From Hymenobacter ruricola (GTDB lineage Bacteria > Bacteroidota > Bacteroidia > Cytophagales > Hymenobacteraceae): DNA of 64,000 nt. Location of the stretch: NCBI RefSeq assembly GCF_015694525.1, contig NZ_JADQDM010000001.1, forward strand, positions 248,001 through 312,000. Direction: 5' to 3'. This document shows positions 23,903 to 32,461 of this stretch, piece by piece (the stretch's first letter is position 1; the number at the start of each line of letters is the position of its first letter). Made by a program: the position numbers and the translations under genes. The notes beneath the pieces were generated by a model. That model made no database searches, was not told the DNA's origin, and worked only from the letters and a program-made list of their open reading frames with translations.

Positions 23903-24724
23903 TCAAATCTTTCCCGCAGCGTTTTCCAACACCACATTCGAAAGTATGGCAGTGTCTACTTTATCCGGAATATGTGAGCAAAAGCCGATGCCCACGTAAA
24001 AAGGCTCTTTGAACGGGAGTTTAACGGGGTCGCCTAACTGGTGCATGGGTTCTCCATTTAAGCTAATAAACATCGCATAGTTTTCGCCCCGCTTCTCTAT
24101 CCCGATGCGCATGGCGCTTTTCTCCGGCACCTTCATTTGCAGAACTTTTGTGTTTTTTTCTGGCCTCCAGGCCAAGTGCATCAGGCCCGCGCCGTGGCGG
24201 GCTACCATGGCTTCTTCGGAGTCGTCATCCAGGCTTTGCCGGATAATTACGACCGCCTTTCTGTCGAAAAAGCCCGCTTCGTTCGGAAACTTGACATCGG
24301 CAGCCAAGGATATATCGCCCGACATCTTTTTCCAAAGAAAACGAAATTCATCCCGGGTGTACCAGATGTTGTAACCAGCTGAATTGATGGTGTATTCCTT
24401 AGTCAGCGGAGAAAAATTTGAGTTTCCAGGCACGAGGGATGCCCCCACGTCGCTCTGGCCATCAAAAATGCCAATACGCTTATTTGACGTTTTGGTGGCT
24501 CGGTGAAAATCTGCTGGCGGAGGAACCTGCTTATGAGTTGGTGAACCGGGCAATGCCCATTCTGGCACAACCACTTGTGTTGAGGCCGTTTGTGCATCAC
24601 TGACCTTGCACGACATGGTACAGCACGCAGCCACTAAGGCTGTAATGGTTGTTGCAGCAATTCTGTTGCCATGGGTGTTTAAAGCACCATTGCCTTCTTT
24701 TAGCACTCTTAACAGGTTTTTCAT
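23903..24724 (-). CDS. Exported ConA-like/DUF1349-type protein
   Basis: The product has about 273 residues from the ATG at 24724; the frame extends to 24778, but that start does not give a good signal. A signal or lipobox-like segment (ITALVAACCTMSC) is followed by a linker and a beta-sandwich with IGIFDGQSDVG, EYTINSAGYNIWYTRDEFRFLWKK and GDISLAADVKF, as in laminin-G/ConA-like domains seen in DUF1349 and in TolB-associated proteins. The later FYVGIGFCSH and SNVVLENA strands complete the sandwich. It probably binds glycan; no catalytic residues are evident. It belongs to the operon led by the large GH-A enzyme. Confidence 0.65.
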   Translation of the reverse strand: MKNLLRVLKEGNGALNTHGNRIAATTITALVAACCTMSCKVSDAQTASTQVVVPEWALPGSPTHKQVPPPADFHRATKTSNKRIGIFDGQSDVGASLVPGNSNFSPLTKEYTINSAGYNIWYTRDEFRFLWKKMSGDISLAADVKFPNEAGFFDRKAVVIIRQSLDDDSEEAMVARHGAGLMHLAWRPEKNTKVLQMKVPEKSAMRIGIEKRGENYAMFISLNGEPMHQLGDPVKLPFKEPFYVGIGFCSHIPDKVDTAILSNVVLENAAGKI

Positions 24725-24812
24725 GCGTTGCCTACGTGTATGTGCTGCTTTTATTAAATGCGTAATAGCCTGACTCATTGAGTCAGACTATTCAAAATCG
24801 TGGATACGAGGA

Positions 24813-24852
24813 TGGCATGGCCCGGCCAGCAGTTGCCGACCGGGCCATGCTT
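24813..24852 (-). terminator. Hairpin after the large GH-A gene
   Basis: GCATGGCCCGG and CCGGGCCATGC pair across a GC-rich loop just downstream of the stop at 24862. A T tail is weak, so it may allow read-through into the operon genes below. Confidence 0.65.
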
Positions 24853-24861
24853 TTCGAGCAG

Positions 24862-27800
24862 CTATTCGATAACCACGCGCTTGGTCAGCACCTGATTATC
24901 GGCCTGCAAGCGCAGGGTGTACACGCCCGGGGCGAGGCCCGAGGTGTGAAATTCGGCGGTTGCACCGGCAGCGTTCAGGCCGATGGTGCGGGCCTGCACC
25001 GCTTGGCCCAGCGCATTGAGCAAGGTGGCGCGCACCGCGTGCTGGCCCGCCAACGGCGGCAGTAGCAGCGTGAAATGGGCACGGGCCGGATTGGGATACA
25101 AACTCACCACTTCGGCAGTCAGCTCGGCGCGGGTGGCCGTGACAGTTGTCGAACGGAACACAAGGCTGAAGCGCCCGTTACCGCCCGCCAGCGCGCCCAG
25201 CGTGAAGGAATAGCGGCTGCCCGTCGCCAGCAGTAGCTGCGTTCCGGTCAGCGCATCGCGCAGATACACTGCTGTGTCAAAATTGCTCAATTCGGCCACC
25301 GTGAAGCCAAACGCGCCGGTTTGTGGTATGCGCACATTGAGCGGTACTATCACGTCAGCGGAGCTGAGGGGCGCCAGAGCGTTGATGGCCAGTGGCGTGG
25401 TGCCGGCCAGCGTGGCCAAGTCCAGGCCGGTGGGGTTGGGCAGCTTGGTGGCGTCAAACTCGGCGTCAACGCCCGCGCTGGCGCCTTGCTGGAAGTATAC
25501 GTAGGCATCATCCTGCAAACCGCTGCCATTCAGCGTGAGGCGCAGCAGCGGGCGGCCCGTGGTGGTGCTGCGGCCGAAGACGGGCTGCGGGTCGAAGGTG
25601 GTGACGCGGTTGGCATTGGTCAGATTGACAGCGCCGGGCGTGCCGGGGGCCGAAACGCGGGCGAAGTAGCCCGAGCCGGCCACAATCAGTGGGGAGGCGC
25701 CCACGCCGTTGGCGTAGGTGCGGTAGGTGCCGACGTACTGGCCGGTGCTCTGGTACACGTACATGGCCGCGTCCATGCCCGGGCGCTGGGCGGCGGTCAC
25801 GGTGTTCCAATCCAGGGGGCTGGGGTAGGGGTTGCCCAGCAGCTGCCAGCCGGCGTCGGCGTCGGTGCCGCGGTTGAGCGGGCCCGAATTCTGGGCGGCG
25901 TTGTTAAAGGTGCCGGTGAAGGCAATTGGCGCGGCCGTGGCGGGCGCATTCACCGTGTAGCCGCGCGTGGGCTGCATGGTTTCGGTGGCATCGGCGGGCG
26001 AAAACCAACCTTTATCGAAAGCCGCGTAGTTGGAAGCAGCCGTGGCAATTCGGCTTTCATCATAGCCAAAAACGGTGGGGAATGACGACAACGAGCCGGG
26101 CGTCGCGCTGGTGTTGTAGGCCGAATTGAACGTCGGCGTGAAGCCTGTAGTAGCCAGAGTGCCAAATGTGGCCGCGGCTACCGGCGAACTCAGATGGCGG
26201 TAAGCTGGCCCCGTCACGGCGCTGGTGACGGCCCGCTGCATGGTGCCGTTACCGGTGATAACACCGCCGCTATTATCAACCAGCGCCGTGCCCGCAGCCG
26301 TGGAAAGCAGCGTGAACGGCTGGCCGCCCGTGTCCAGGCTGCCGCTTTGCAAACGGGCCACTTGGGCTACGCTCACGCCCTGGGTCAGGGTGAGGCCGGC
26401 CGCGTTGTTCACCGTGAGGGTGCGCACCTGGCTGGGCAGGCCCGTGCCCGTGATTTGGGCGGCCGTGCCGTTGTAGGTGTAAATGCCATCCAGTGAGAAG
26501 CTGCGCGTGCCCGCCAGCTGAATGGCGCCGGTGCTGCCGCTGGCTGCAATGCCCGCCGGGTCGCAGATTTGCAGCTCGGCGCCGGCCTGCAGCTCGAAGC
26601 TGCCCGCGCCGCCCAGCACGGCGCAGTTGCTGGCGAGCATCCCGCCTGTGAGCACCCGCACCGTGCTGGTTGTGGTGGTGTTGAGCTGCGGCAGCAGGGT
26701 GCCGCCGCTTTGCACGGTGATGCTGTTGTAGCTGCCGCCGGCGGGCATGCGCTGGCCGTTGGTTACCACCAGGTCGGGGCCCGTCACGGCCCGGCGCAGC
26801 GACTGAATGTAGGTGAGATTGGGCGTGCCGAAGCCGTAGCCCCAGTTTTGAGCTTGGTTTTGGGAAATGGCGGCCTTGCCGTCGCCGTTGTAGTCTAGTA
26901 TCGTCTGGGTCGGGTTCAGGGGGTAGTGAAACGAGCTGGGCGCGCCACCGGCTTCGGCATCGGGTGAAGTCATCTTGAAGCCCGGCACCGAGAGGTAGAG
27001 CGGCGAAGTGCCCGCGGCCGCCGAGCCGCGCAGCCCCAGGCGCGTCACAAACGTGTGGATGGCCCCGGCCACGCCCGCCGTGCCCGAACCGGCCTCCTTA
27101 ATCATCACCATTTCGTACTGCGTGACGTTGAAGTTGGTGGAGGTGCTGGTGAGGTAGGTGCTGTTGCCGAGCAGCAGGTCCACGGTAAAGTCCGAGGCGT
27201 CGTAGTCGGGCACGTAGCCGGCGGGGCCGGCCAGCTGGCGCAGCACCACGGTGGTGCCGCTGCGCATATCGGCCCAAAACGGCGTGTTGTTGAACTGGTA
27301 CTTGCCGCCCGCGTCGGTGGTGCTGCTGGCGTCGAAGTCCTTCACTATCATGCCGCGCATGTCGAGGTGGTCCTGTACCACGAGCAGCTCCACGGCATCG
27401 TTGGTGCCCACCGCGTCGTTCGAGCCGTTGTACACGCGGTTCACCACTATGGGCGGCGGGGGCATGGCCGTAAACGTGATTTTGGAGATGTTGAAGCTGC
27501 TCGTCACCAGGTCAAATTTCAGCGTTGCGTTCGGCGAAGCATCCAGATACACGTTGTTGACCACCACGCTCTGGTAGGTGTTGTAGCTGCCCGTGGCGGG
27601 AATGGCGACCACGCCAGTTTTGTCCACGTCGTTCACGCTCAGCCGCAGCGACCCCGTCGAGGTAGCCGGCGTCGACACCCGAAAGGCGATGCTGTAGTAG
27701 CCGCTGGTCTGGATGTTGACGCTATATTTCAGCCATTCGCCGGCGGCCGAGTAGCCGATGTTGCCGTAGCCGCCGTCGCCGTTCTGGGTGTCCACGCCCT

Positions 27801-29583
27801 CGTTGGGTCGGGGCGCGGTAGGGTCGGCGGTGGCGCCGCGGTTTTCCGCTTCGTTGTCGTGGTAGGCCACGCCCTCGCCGCCGAAGTCGTATTCAATGGA
27901 CTTCACCACGCCCGGAATCAGGGCCGGCGTGCCGTTGTAGGGCGTGCGCTGGCAGGGGTTTACCTGCACGTAGGCCGGCTTGCTCACCACGATGGTCGTG
28001 TCGGGGTTTACCAGCGTCATGGTCACGTTTTTGGCGCCGGCCGTGGTGTAGGTGACGGCGAAGGGCCCGCGGCCGCTGGCCGTGGCCGGCGTGGCACCCG
28101 CCCCGAAAGTCCAGGTGAGGGAGGTGTAGCTGCCCACCACCGCGCCCGTGTACGTCACCGCATCGGGGGCCAGGCAGGTGACGGTTTTATCGGCCGAAAA
28201 ATCGGCCAGCGTCAGCGTTTCGCCGGGCCGCAGGTAGGTCGGGGGCAGTGCGCCCTGGGCGTGTTGCAGCGAGTACACAATCTTGCGGGTCAGCGCGCCC
28301 TGCGCGTCAAACAACAGCACCAGCGTCGACTGCGCCGTGATTCTGTCGGTGTAAGCGGCATTGATGCCGGCCGGCACGTTGATTTTGAGCGCGTTCGAAC
28401 CCGGCACCGTGGCCGTGTTCAGCTGCACCGTGAAATCGTAGTCCGTCACGTCGCTTTCGTTCAGTATCATCACGGCGGTAGTGCCGTTGTCCTGGCTGCA
28501 GACCTCCTTCACCAGCGTCTGGTTGTCGGTGGCGTTGAGGTTGGTGCCGTGTATGTTTTCCGACACCAGCATCTCGTGCCAGAAGGCCGAGCGCGGCTTG
28601 ATGGTGGCCACCGTGCCGCCGTCGAGGTAGCCCTTGTCGCTCACAATGCGCGAGCCGCTGCTCTCGTGAATGCACCAGGGCTGCATCGAAACGGCCTCGT
28701 ACTTCATGCCCACGCCAAACACCTCGGCCCAAAACTGCCCGTTGATGAACGAGTGGGCGCCCAGGCCTTCCACCGTGTTCACGGTCGGGTTGGCGTAGTC
28801 GAGGTTGAATTCGGTGAGGGCCCAGCGCAGGGCGTTGGCGCCGGTGCGGTTGTGCAGGGTGTTGGCCGTGGCCATCATGCCCAGCAGGCTGGTCACGGTG
28901 TTGGCCACGTTCTGGCCAGCGGCCACCACCTGGGCCCGCGTCTGGTTGCCCGAGAAAGGGTAGGTGTGGAAGGAAACGATGTCGATGTAGTAGCGGCCGT
29001 TGGCGTCGGTGCCGGTCACGTCGTTGGCGCCGCCCAGCAGCGCGGGGTAGTAGGAGTTGAAGCTGGCGTTTTCGGGCCCCACAATTAGAATGCTGGGGTC
29101 CACGGCCTTCATGGCCGAAGCGAATGACTTGATGTAGGCTTCCACGCCCGCCACCGGGGTTGGGTTGGGCTGCGCGGTCAGGTCGGGCTCGTTGCCGATA
29201 ATCCAGTACTTCACGTTGCGGCCCATCGTCACGTTGACGTGCTGCACCACCTGCGCCGCCTGCGTGGCCGTGAACCGGCCGCGGCCTTCCGACACCTGCA
29301 CCATGGGCTCGGCCCCGATGCGGCGGATGGAGTCAATCAGGGCGATGTACTGGGCGTTGGTTATCAGGTTGGTATTCGCGCCGTTGCCACCGATGCGAAT
29401 CATCTTCACCTTCGACTGCTTCACCACCGGCCAGAGCCGGTCGAGCAGGCCGCCGTAGTTCGTGGTGCCCAGGGCGGTGGGCAGCCAGGCGTTTTGGCCC
29501 GCGAGGTAGGGCGAGATGGCCTGGCCGTGGCCGGCCCCAATAGCAAGCCAGCTCAGCAAAAGCAGGGATAGTAGTCTTTTCAT
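24862..29583 (-). CDS. Multidomain clan GH-A glycoside hydrolase with T9SS sorting domain
   Basis: The product has 1573 residues from the ATG at 29583, which begins a clear signal peptide (MKRLLSLLLLSWLAIGAGHG). Residues about 23-430 are a (beta/alpha)8 hydrolase of clan GH-A (GH39/GH79/GH5-like): the acid/base Glu is near 132 in IIGNEPDL and the nucleophile Glu near 258 in ALTEFNL. A PKD-like domain follows (LTWTFGAGATPATA), then a CBM6-like domain (SIEYDFGGEGVAYHDNE, GYGNIGYSAAGEWLKYSV), then a lamin-tail-like region (VELLVVQDHLDMRGMIV), beta-rich linker repeats, and a T9SS type A domain (VSLYPNPARAHFTL, GVYTLRLQ, KRVVIE). It is probably displayed at the surface as the first hydrolase of the PUL. 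It is transcribed from operator/promoter copy B. The exact family cannot be set by eye. Confidence 0.85.
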   Translation of the reverse strand: MKRLLSLLLLSWLAIGAGHGQAISPYLAGQNAWLPTALGTTNYGGLLDRLWPVVKQSKVKMIRIGGNGANTNLITNAQYIALIDSIRRIGAEPMVQVSEGRGRFTATQAAQVVQHVNVTMGRNVKYWIIGNEPDLTAQPNPTPVAGVEAYIKSFASAMKAVDPSILIVGPENASFNSYYPALLGGANDVTGTDANGRYYIDIVSFHTYPFSGNQTRAQVVAAGQNVANTVTSLLGMMATANTLHNRTGANALRWALTEFNLDYANPTVNTVEGLGAHSFINGQFWAEVFGVGMKYEAVSMQPWCIHESSGSRIVSDKGYLDGGTVATIKPRSAFWHEMLVSENIHGTNLNATDNQTLVKEVCSQDNGTTAVMILNESDVTDYDFTVQLNTATVPGSNALKINVPAGINAAYTDRITAQSTLVLLFDAQGALTRKIVYSLQHAQGALPPTYLRPGETLTLADFSADKTVTCLAPDAVTYTGAVVGSYTSLTWTFGAGATPATASGRGPFAVTYTTAGAKNVTMTLVNPDTTIVVSKPAYVQVNPCQRTPYNGTPALIPGVVKSIEYDFGGEGVAYHDNEAENRGATADPTAPRPNEGVDTQNGDGGYGNIGYSAAGEWLKYSVNIQTSGYYSIAFRVSTPATSTGSLRLSVNDVDKTGVVAIPATGSYNTYQSVVVNNVYLDASPNATLKFDLVTSSFNISKITFTAMPPPPIVVNRVYNGSNDAVGTNDAVELLVVQDHLDMRGMIVKDFDASSTTDAGGKYQFNNTPFWADMRSGTTVVLRQLAGPAGYVPDYDASDFTVDLLLGNSTYLTSTSTNFNVTQYEMVMIKEAGSGTAGVAGAIHTFVTRLGLRGSAAAGTSPLYLSVPGFKMTSPDAEAGGAPSSFHYPLNPTQTILDYNGDGKAAISQNQAQNWGYGFGTPNLTYIQSLRRAVTGPDLVVTNGQRMPAGGSYNSITVQSGGTLLPQLNTTTTSTVRVLTGGMLASNCAVLGGAGSFELQAGAELQICDPAGIAASGSTGAIQLAGTRSFSLDGIYTYNGTAAQITGTGLPSQVRTLTVNNAAGLTLTQGVSVAQVARLQSGSLDTGGQPFTLLSTAAGTALVDNSGGVITGNGTMQRAVTSAVTGPAYRHLSSPVAAATFGTLATTGFTPTFNSAYNTSATPGSLSSFPTVFGYDESRIATAASNYAAFDKGWFSPADATETMQPTRGYTVNAPATAAPIAFTGTFNNAAQNSGPLNRGTDADAGWQLLGNPYPSPLDWNTVTAAQRPGMDAAMYVYQSTGQYVGTYRTYANGVGASPLIVAGSGYFARVSAPGTPGAVNLTNANRVTTFDPQPVFGRSTTTGRPLLRLTLNGSGLQDDAYVYFQQGASAGVDAEFDATKLPNPTGLDLATLAGTTPLAINALAPLSSADVIVPLNVRIPQTGAFGFTVAELSNFDTAVYLRDALTGTQLLLATGSRYSFTLGALAGGNGRFSLVFRSTTVTATRAELTAEVVSLYPNPARAHFTLLLPPLAGQHAVRATLLNALGQAVQARTIGLNAAGATAEFHTSGLAPGVYTLRLQADNQVLTKRVVIE

Positions 29584-29825
29584 GCGTGGGAGTTTTAGGA
29601 ATGTGAGTCGGAAGTGAGAAGCGGTAGCTAAGCGGCCGGGCGGCGCAGGAGGCTGGCTGCCCAAAAGGAGCCGAGGTGTGTCGGTCAGCCGCCTCAGCGG
29701 AGTGGCTTGTTTGCCGGGCTGAGGGCCGTTGGGGCTGCGGGGTTCGGGGAGGGCCGTTGGCGGTTGATGCCAGCAATTCAGGAGCGACGGCCAGCCTCGG
29801 AGCAGCTAAATGCTGGCAGGCTCTA

Positions 29826-29881
29826 CAAATGTCAGCGGACGCCCACGCATCCGCTTTCTCATTTCGAACCGTCGTGGTTCA
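29826..29881 (-). promoter_or_regulatory. PUL promoter, copy B, for the GH-A operon
   Basis: On the minus strand the 30-nt block 29881-29852 begins TGAAC and ends AGAAAGCG; after 18 bases follows GACATTTG at 29833-29826. Predicted leader to the start at 29583 is about 235 bases. Confidence 0.72.
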
Positions 29882-29955
29882 TTTTGTAAAATATTATTAA
29901 TTCATTGTTAATGAGAAATTTATTAGGGATTTGCCAAGCGTATTGCCAGCTGCTA

Positions 29956-29993
29956 TTTCATTTTTAGCACGCTCTTGTCATAATAGTTTTAGT
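29956..29993 (-). promoter_or_regulatory. Conserved 38-nt PUL operator, copy B
   Basis: Read from 29993 down it carries ACTAAAA, ATTATGACA, GCG, CTAAAA and TGAAA at the same offsets as copies A and C, with 31-32 positions shared with copy A. It is 122 bases before GACATTTG. The rest of the 760-bp divergent region (29994-30343) shows no further copy; a TATATTTC near 30087 is a weak candidate -7 box for the plus-strand operon. Confidence 0.8.
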
Positions 29994-30343
29994 AAAAAGC
30001 ACGGCTTCCCTGGCCATCGCCGCTGCCGCTGCCGCGAAGCCGGGAAAAGGCGAAAAGGCGAAAAGACGATAGCTGAAAACGGCGTGTATATTTCTGCCGC
30101 AATAGCAACTGCTCCCCATTGCAGGCCCGCAAATGCGGTGATGAAAGCAAGCAAACTCAGGTAGCTAGACATCCATTTCGCTGGTAGTTGTCCACGTCAC
30201 GGCTTAGGCTGGATGGCCCGCCCAAGGTGCTGGAACAAAGAATTTTCCAGGTCAGCCCGCCCAAATACACCAACGAACACGCACGACTGCGCGCAGCCGA
30301 GGCGTCTCCGCTTCTCGCGTCTCTTTCAAGCCCTTCTTTAGTA

Positions 30344-31591
30344 ATGGCGTACCACCTCCCACGTTTCACTGCGGCCATAGTGCCTGCGCTGCTATTGCCG
30401 CTTGTGTTGCGCTCCGCGGCCGATACCGGCGTCAAGCCTGCGCTTAAGACCCCAGCCGCGCTGGCTTTTACCGTGCGCAACCGGCTGGCGGTGGCCCGGC
30501 CCACCGAAACGGTTAGCTTGCCAGCGGCCCGTTTGTCAGGCCTCATCAAAGCCTACGGCGCCGGCAACCTGCTGGTGCGCGATGCGGCCGGCACGGTGCT
30601 GGTGAGCCAGGCACTCGACAACAACGCCGACGGCCAGCCCGACGAGCTGCTATTCCAGACCGCGCTAGGCGCTAACGAAACCCGGAAGTTCACCGTATCG
30701 GGCGCGCCCAATGGCGCTGCCGCACGTCCCCAAAGCCCTTACACAACCTTCTCGCGCTTTGTACCGGAGCGCATTGACGACTACGCCTGGGAGAATGAGC
30801 GGGTGGCTTTCCGCACCTACGGCCCCGTGGCGCAGCAGCTCACCGAGGCCGGCCGCAAAGACGGCACCCTCACCAGCGGCATGGACTGCTGGCTGAAGCG
30901 GGTGTCCTCCCCGGTCATCGACAAGTGGTATGCCGGCTACCAAACCCACCCGAGCTATTACCACCACGACCGCGGCGAGGGCTACGACCCCTACCACGTA
31001 GGCAACAGCCGCGGCTGCGGTGGCACCGGCATCTGGGACGAGGGCCGGCTCTGGGTTTCCAAAAACTTCGTCAGCTACAAAACGCTGGCTACCGGCCCCA
31101 TCCGCACCGTGTTCGAGCTTACCTATGCGCCCTGGCAGGCCAACGGCCGCACCGTCACCGAGCGCAAGCGCATTTCGCTGGACCTGGGCAGCAACCTGAC
31201 CCGGTACGAAGACTACTGTAGCAGCCCGCAGCCGCTGCCCAATTTCGTGGTCGGCATCAGCTTGCACGAGAAGAAGGGCGCGGTGCAGACCGACCGGAAA
31301 GCCGGCTGGTTCCGGTACTGGGAGGCGGTTGATGATGCCGAAATCGGGACCGGCGTGGTGCTCGACCCGCGCGCTGTGACGGAGGTGCGCGACTACCGCG
31401 TGGAGCAGCCCGACCAGAGCAACCTGCTGGTGTTCATGCGCCCAGCCACCGGGCCCTTCGGGTTCTACGCCGGCTTTGGCTGGACGAAGAGCGGGCAGTT
31501 TCGCACGACCCAGGAATGGGATGCTTACCTGGCCCAGTTTGCCCAGCGCCTGGCTTCACCGGTAGAAATAAGCTGGGCGAAAACTCCGTAA
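30344..31591 (+). CDS. DUF4861 family exported protein
   Basis: The product has 415 residues from ATG 30344, which gives a signal peptide (FTAAIVPALLLPLVLRSAA); the frame is open from 30188 but without a signal there. The DUF4861 pattern is seen in ETVSLPAARLSGLI, NNADGQPDELLFQTALGANE, DDYAWENERVAFRTYGP, SGMDCWLKRV, YHHDRGEGYDPYHVGNSRGCGG and GTGVVLDPR. This family is common in uronate PULs beside GH88/GH105 and Kdu genes; its reaction is not established as far as I know. The conserved His, Asp and Arg cluster (YYHHDRGEGYDPYHVG) could be an active site. It is the first gene of the plus-strand operon with kduD and PL8. Confidence 0.85.
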   Translation: MAYHLPRFTAAIVPALLLPLVLRSAADTGVKPALKTPAALAFTVRNRLAVARPTETVSLPAARLSGLIKAYGAGNLLVRDAAGTVLVSQALDNNADGQPDELLFQTALGANETRKFTVSGAPNGAAARPQSPYTTFSRFVPERIDDYAWENERVAFRTYGPVAQQLTEAGRKDGTLTSGMDCWLKRVSSPVIDKWYAGYQTHPSYYHHDRGEGYDPYHVGNSRGCGGTGIWDEGRLWVSKNFVSYKTLATGPIRTVFELTYAPWQANGRTVTERKRISLDLGSNLTRYEDYCSSPQPLPNFVVGISLHEKKGAVQTDRKAGWFRYWEAVDDAEIGTGVVLDPRAVTEVRDYRVEQPDQSNLLVFMRPATGPFGFYAGFGWTKSGQFRTTQEWDAYLAQFAQRLASPVEISWAKTP

Positions 31592-31627
31592 ATGACCTCA
31601 TTTCATCCTCTGATTAATAAAGCTCCC

Positions 31628-32392
31628 ATGGCTTCTGTTTTTGATTTAACCGGTAAAATGGCGTTGGTGACGGGCTGCACCCGCGGCATCGGCCAAGCCA
31701 TGGCGCTGGGCCTGGCCGATGCCGGAGCCGACATCATCGGCGTATCGGCCACGGCGGAGCCGGACGGCGGCGAAACCGGCCGACTGGTGCGGGTCCTGGG
31801 CCGGCGCTTCCACAGCTACCAGGCCGATTTCGGCCAACGTGCGCAGGTGGATGTTTTCCTGAATCAGGTCGCGCAGGATTTTCCGGTTATCGATATTTTG
31901 GTCAACAACGCCGGCATTATCCGCCGCACGCCGGCCGCTGAACATTCTGATAAGGATTGGGATGATGTGCTCAATATCAACCTCGATGCGCCCTTCCGGC
32001 TGGCTCGCGCTTTGGGTGCCGGGATGCTGAAGCGGGGACAGGGCAAAATCATCTTCACGGCCTCGCTGCTCACGTTTCAGGGCGGCATCAACGTGCCGGG
32101 CTATGCGGCCAGCAAGGGCGCCATCGGCTCGCTGGTGAAGGCGCTGGCCAACGAGTGGGCCGGCCGTGGGGTGAACGTAAACGCCATTGCGCCCGGCTAC
32201 GTGGCTACTGATAATACCGCCGCCCTGCGTCAGGACGAAGAGCGCAGCGCCGCCATCCTTTCGCGCATTCCGGCCGGCCGCTGGGCCGAGGCCGACGATT
32301 TTAAAGGGCCAACGGTGTTCCTGGCCTCGGCGGCCAGCGATTACGTGCACGGCACCATCCTCACCGTCGACGGCGGCTGGATGGGACGGTAA
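31628..32392 (+). CDS. kduD: KduD-type short-chain dehydrogenase
   Basis: The product has 254 residues from ATG 31628, beginning MASVFDLTGKMALVTG as in KduD; an ATG at 31592, directly after the upstream stop, adds twelve residues. It is a classical SDR: TGCTRGIG binds NAD(P), NNAG is present, the catalytic Ser lies in IIFTASLL and Tyr-X3-Lys in YAASKG, and it ends in VDGGWMGR. KduD interconverts 2,5-diketo-3-deoxygluconate and 2-keto-3-deoxygluconate in the pathway that takes up 4-deoxy-5-keto-uronates, the products of GH88/GH105. It is cytoplasmic. No kduI isomerase is visible in the window, so that step must be encoded elsewhere. Confidence 0.85.
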   Translation: MASVFDLTGKMALVTGCTRGIGQAMALGLADAGADIIGVSATAEPDGGETGRLVRVLGRRFHSYQADFGQRAQVDVFLNQVAQDFPVIDILVNNAGIIRRTPAAEHSDKDWDDVLNINLDAPFRLARALGAGMLKRGQGKIIFTASLLTFQGGINVPGYAASKGAIGSLVKALANEWAGRGVNVNAIAPGYVATDNTAALRQDEERSAAILSRIPAGRWAEADDFKGPTVFLASAASDYVHGTILTVDGGWMGR

Positions 32393-32461
32393 AATCAGCG
32401 AGCAGTGAACAAGGTCATCCGGCCGGCTGCTCGAATGCCTTTTATCTAAACACATAAAAAA

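Noticed and set aside
27055..29088. A 677-residue open frame on the plus strand
   Set aside because: Antisense shadow of the large GH-A hydrolase gene; no domain recognised.
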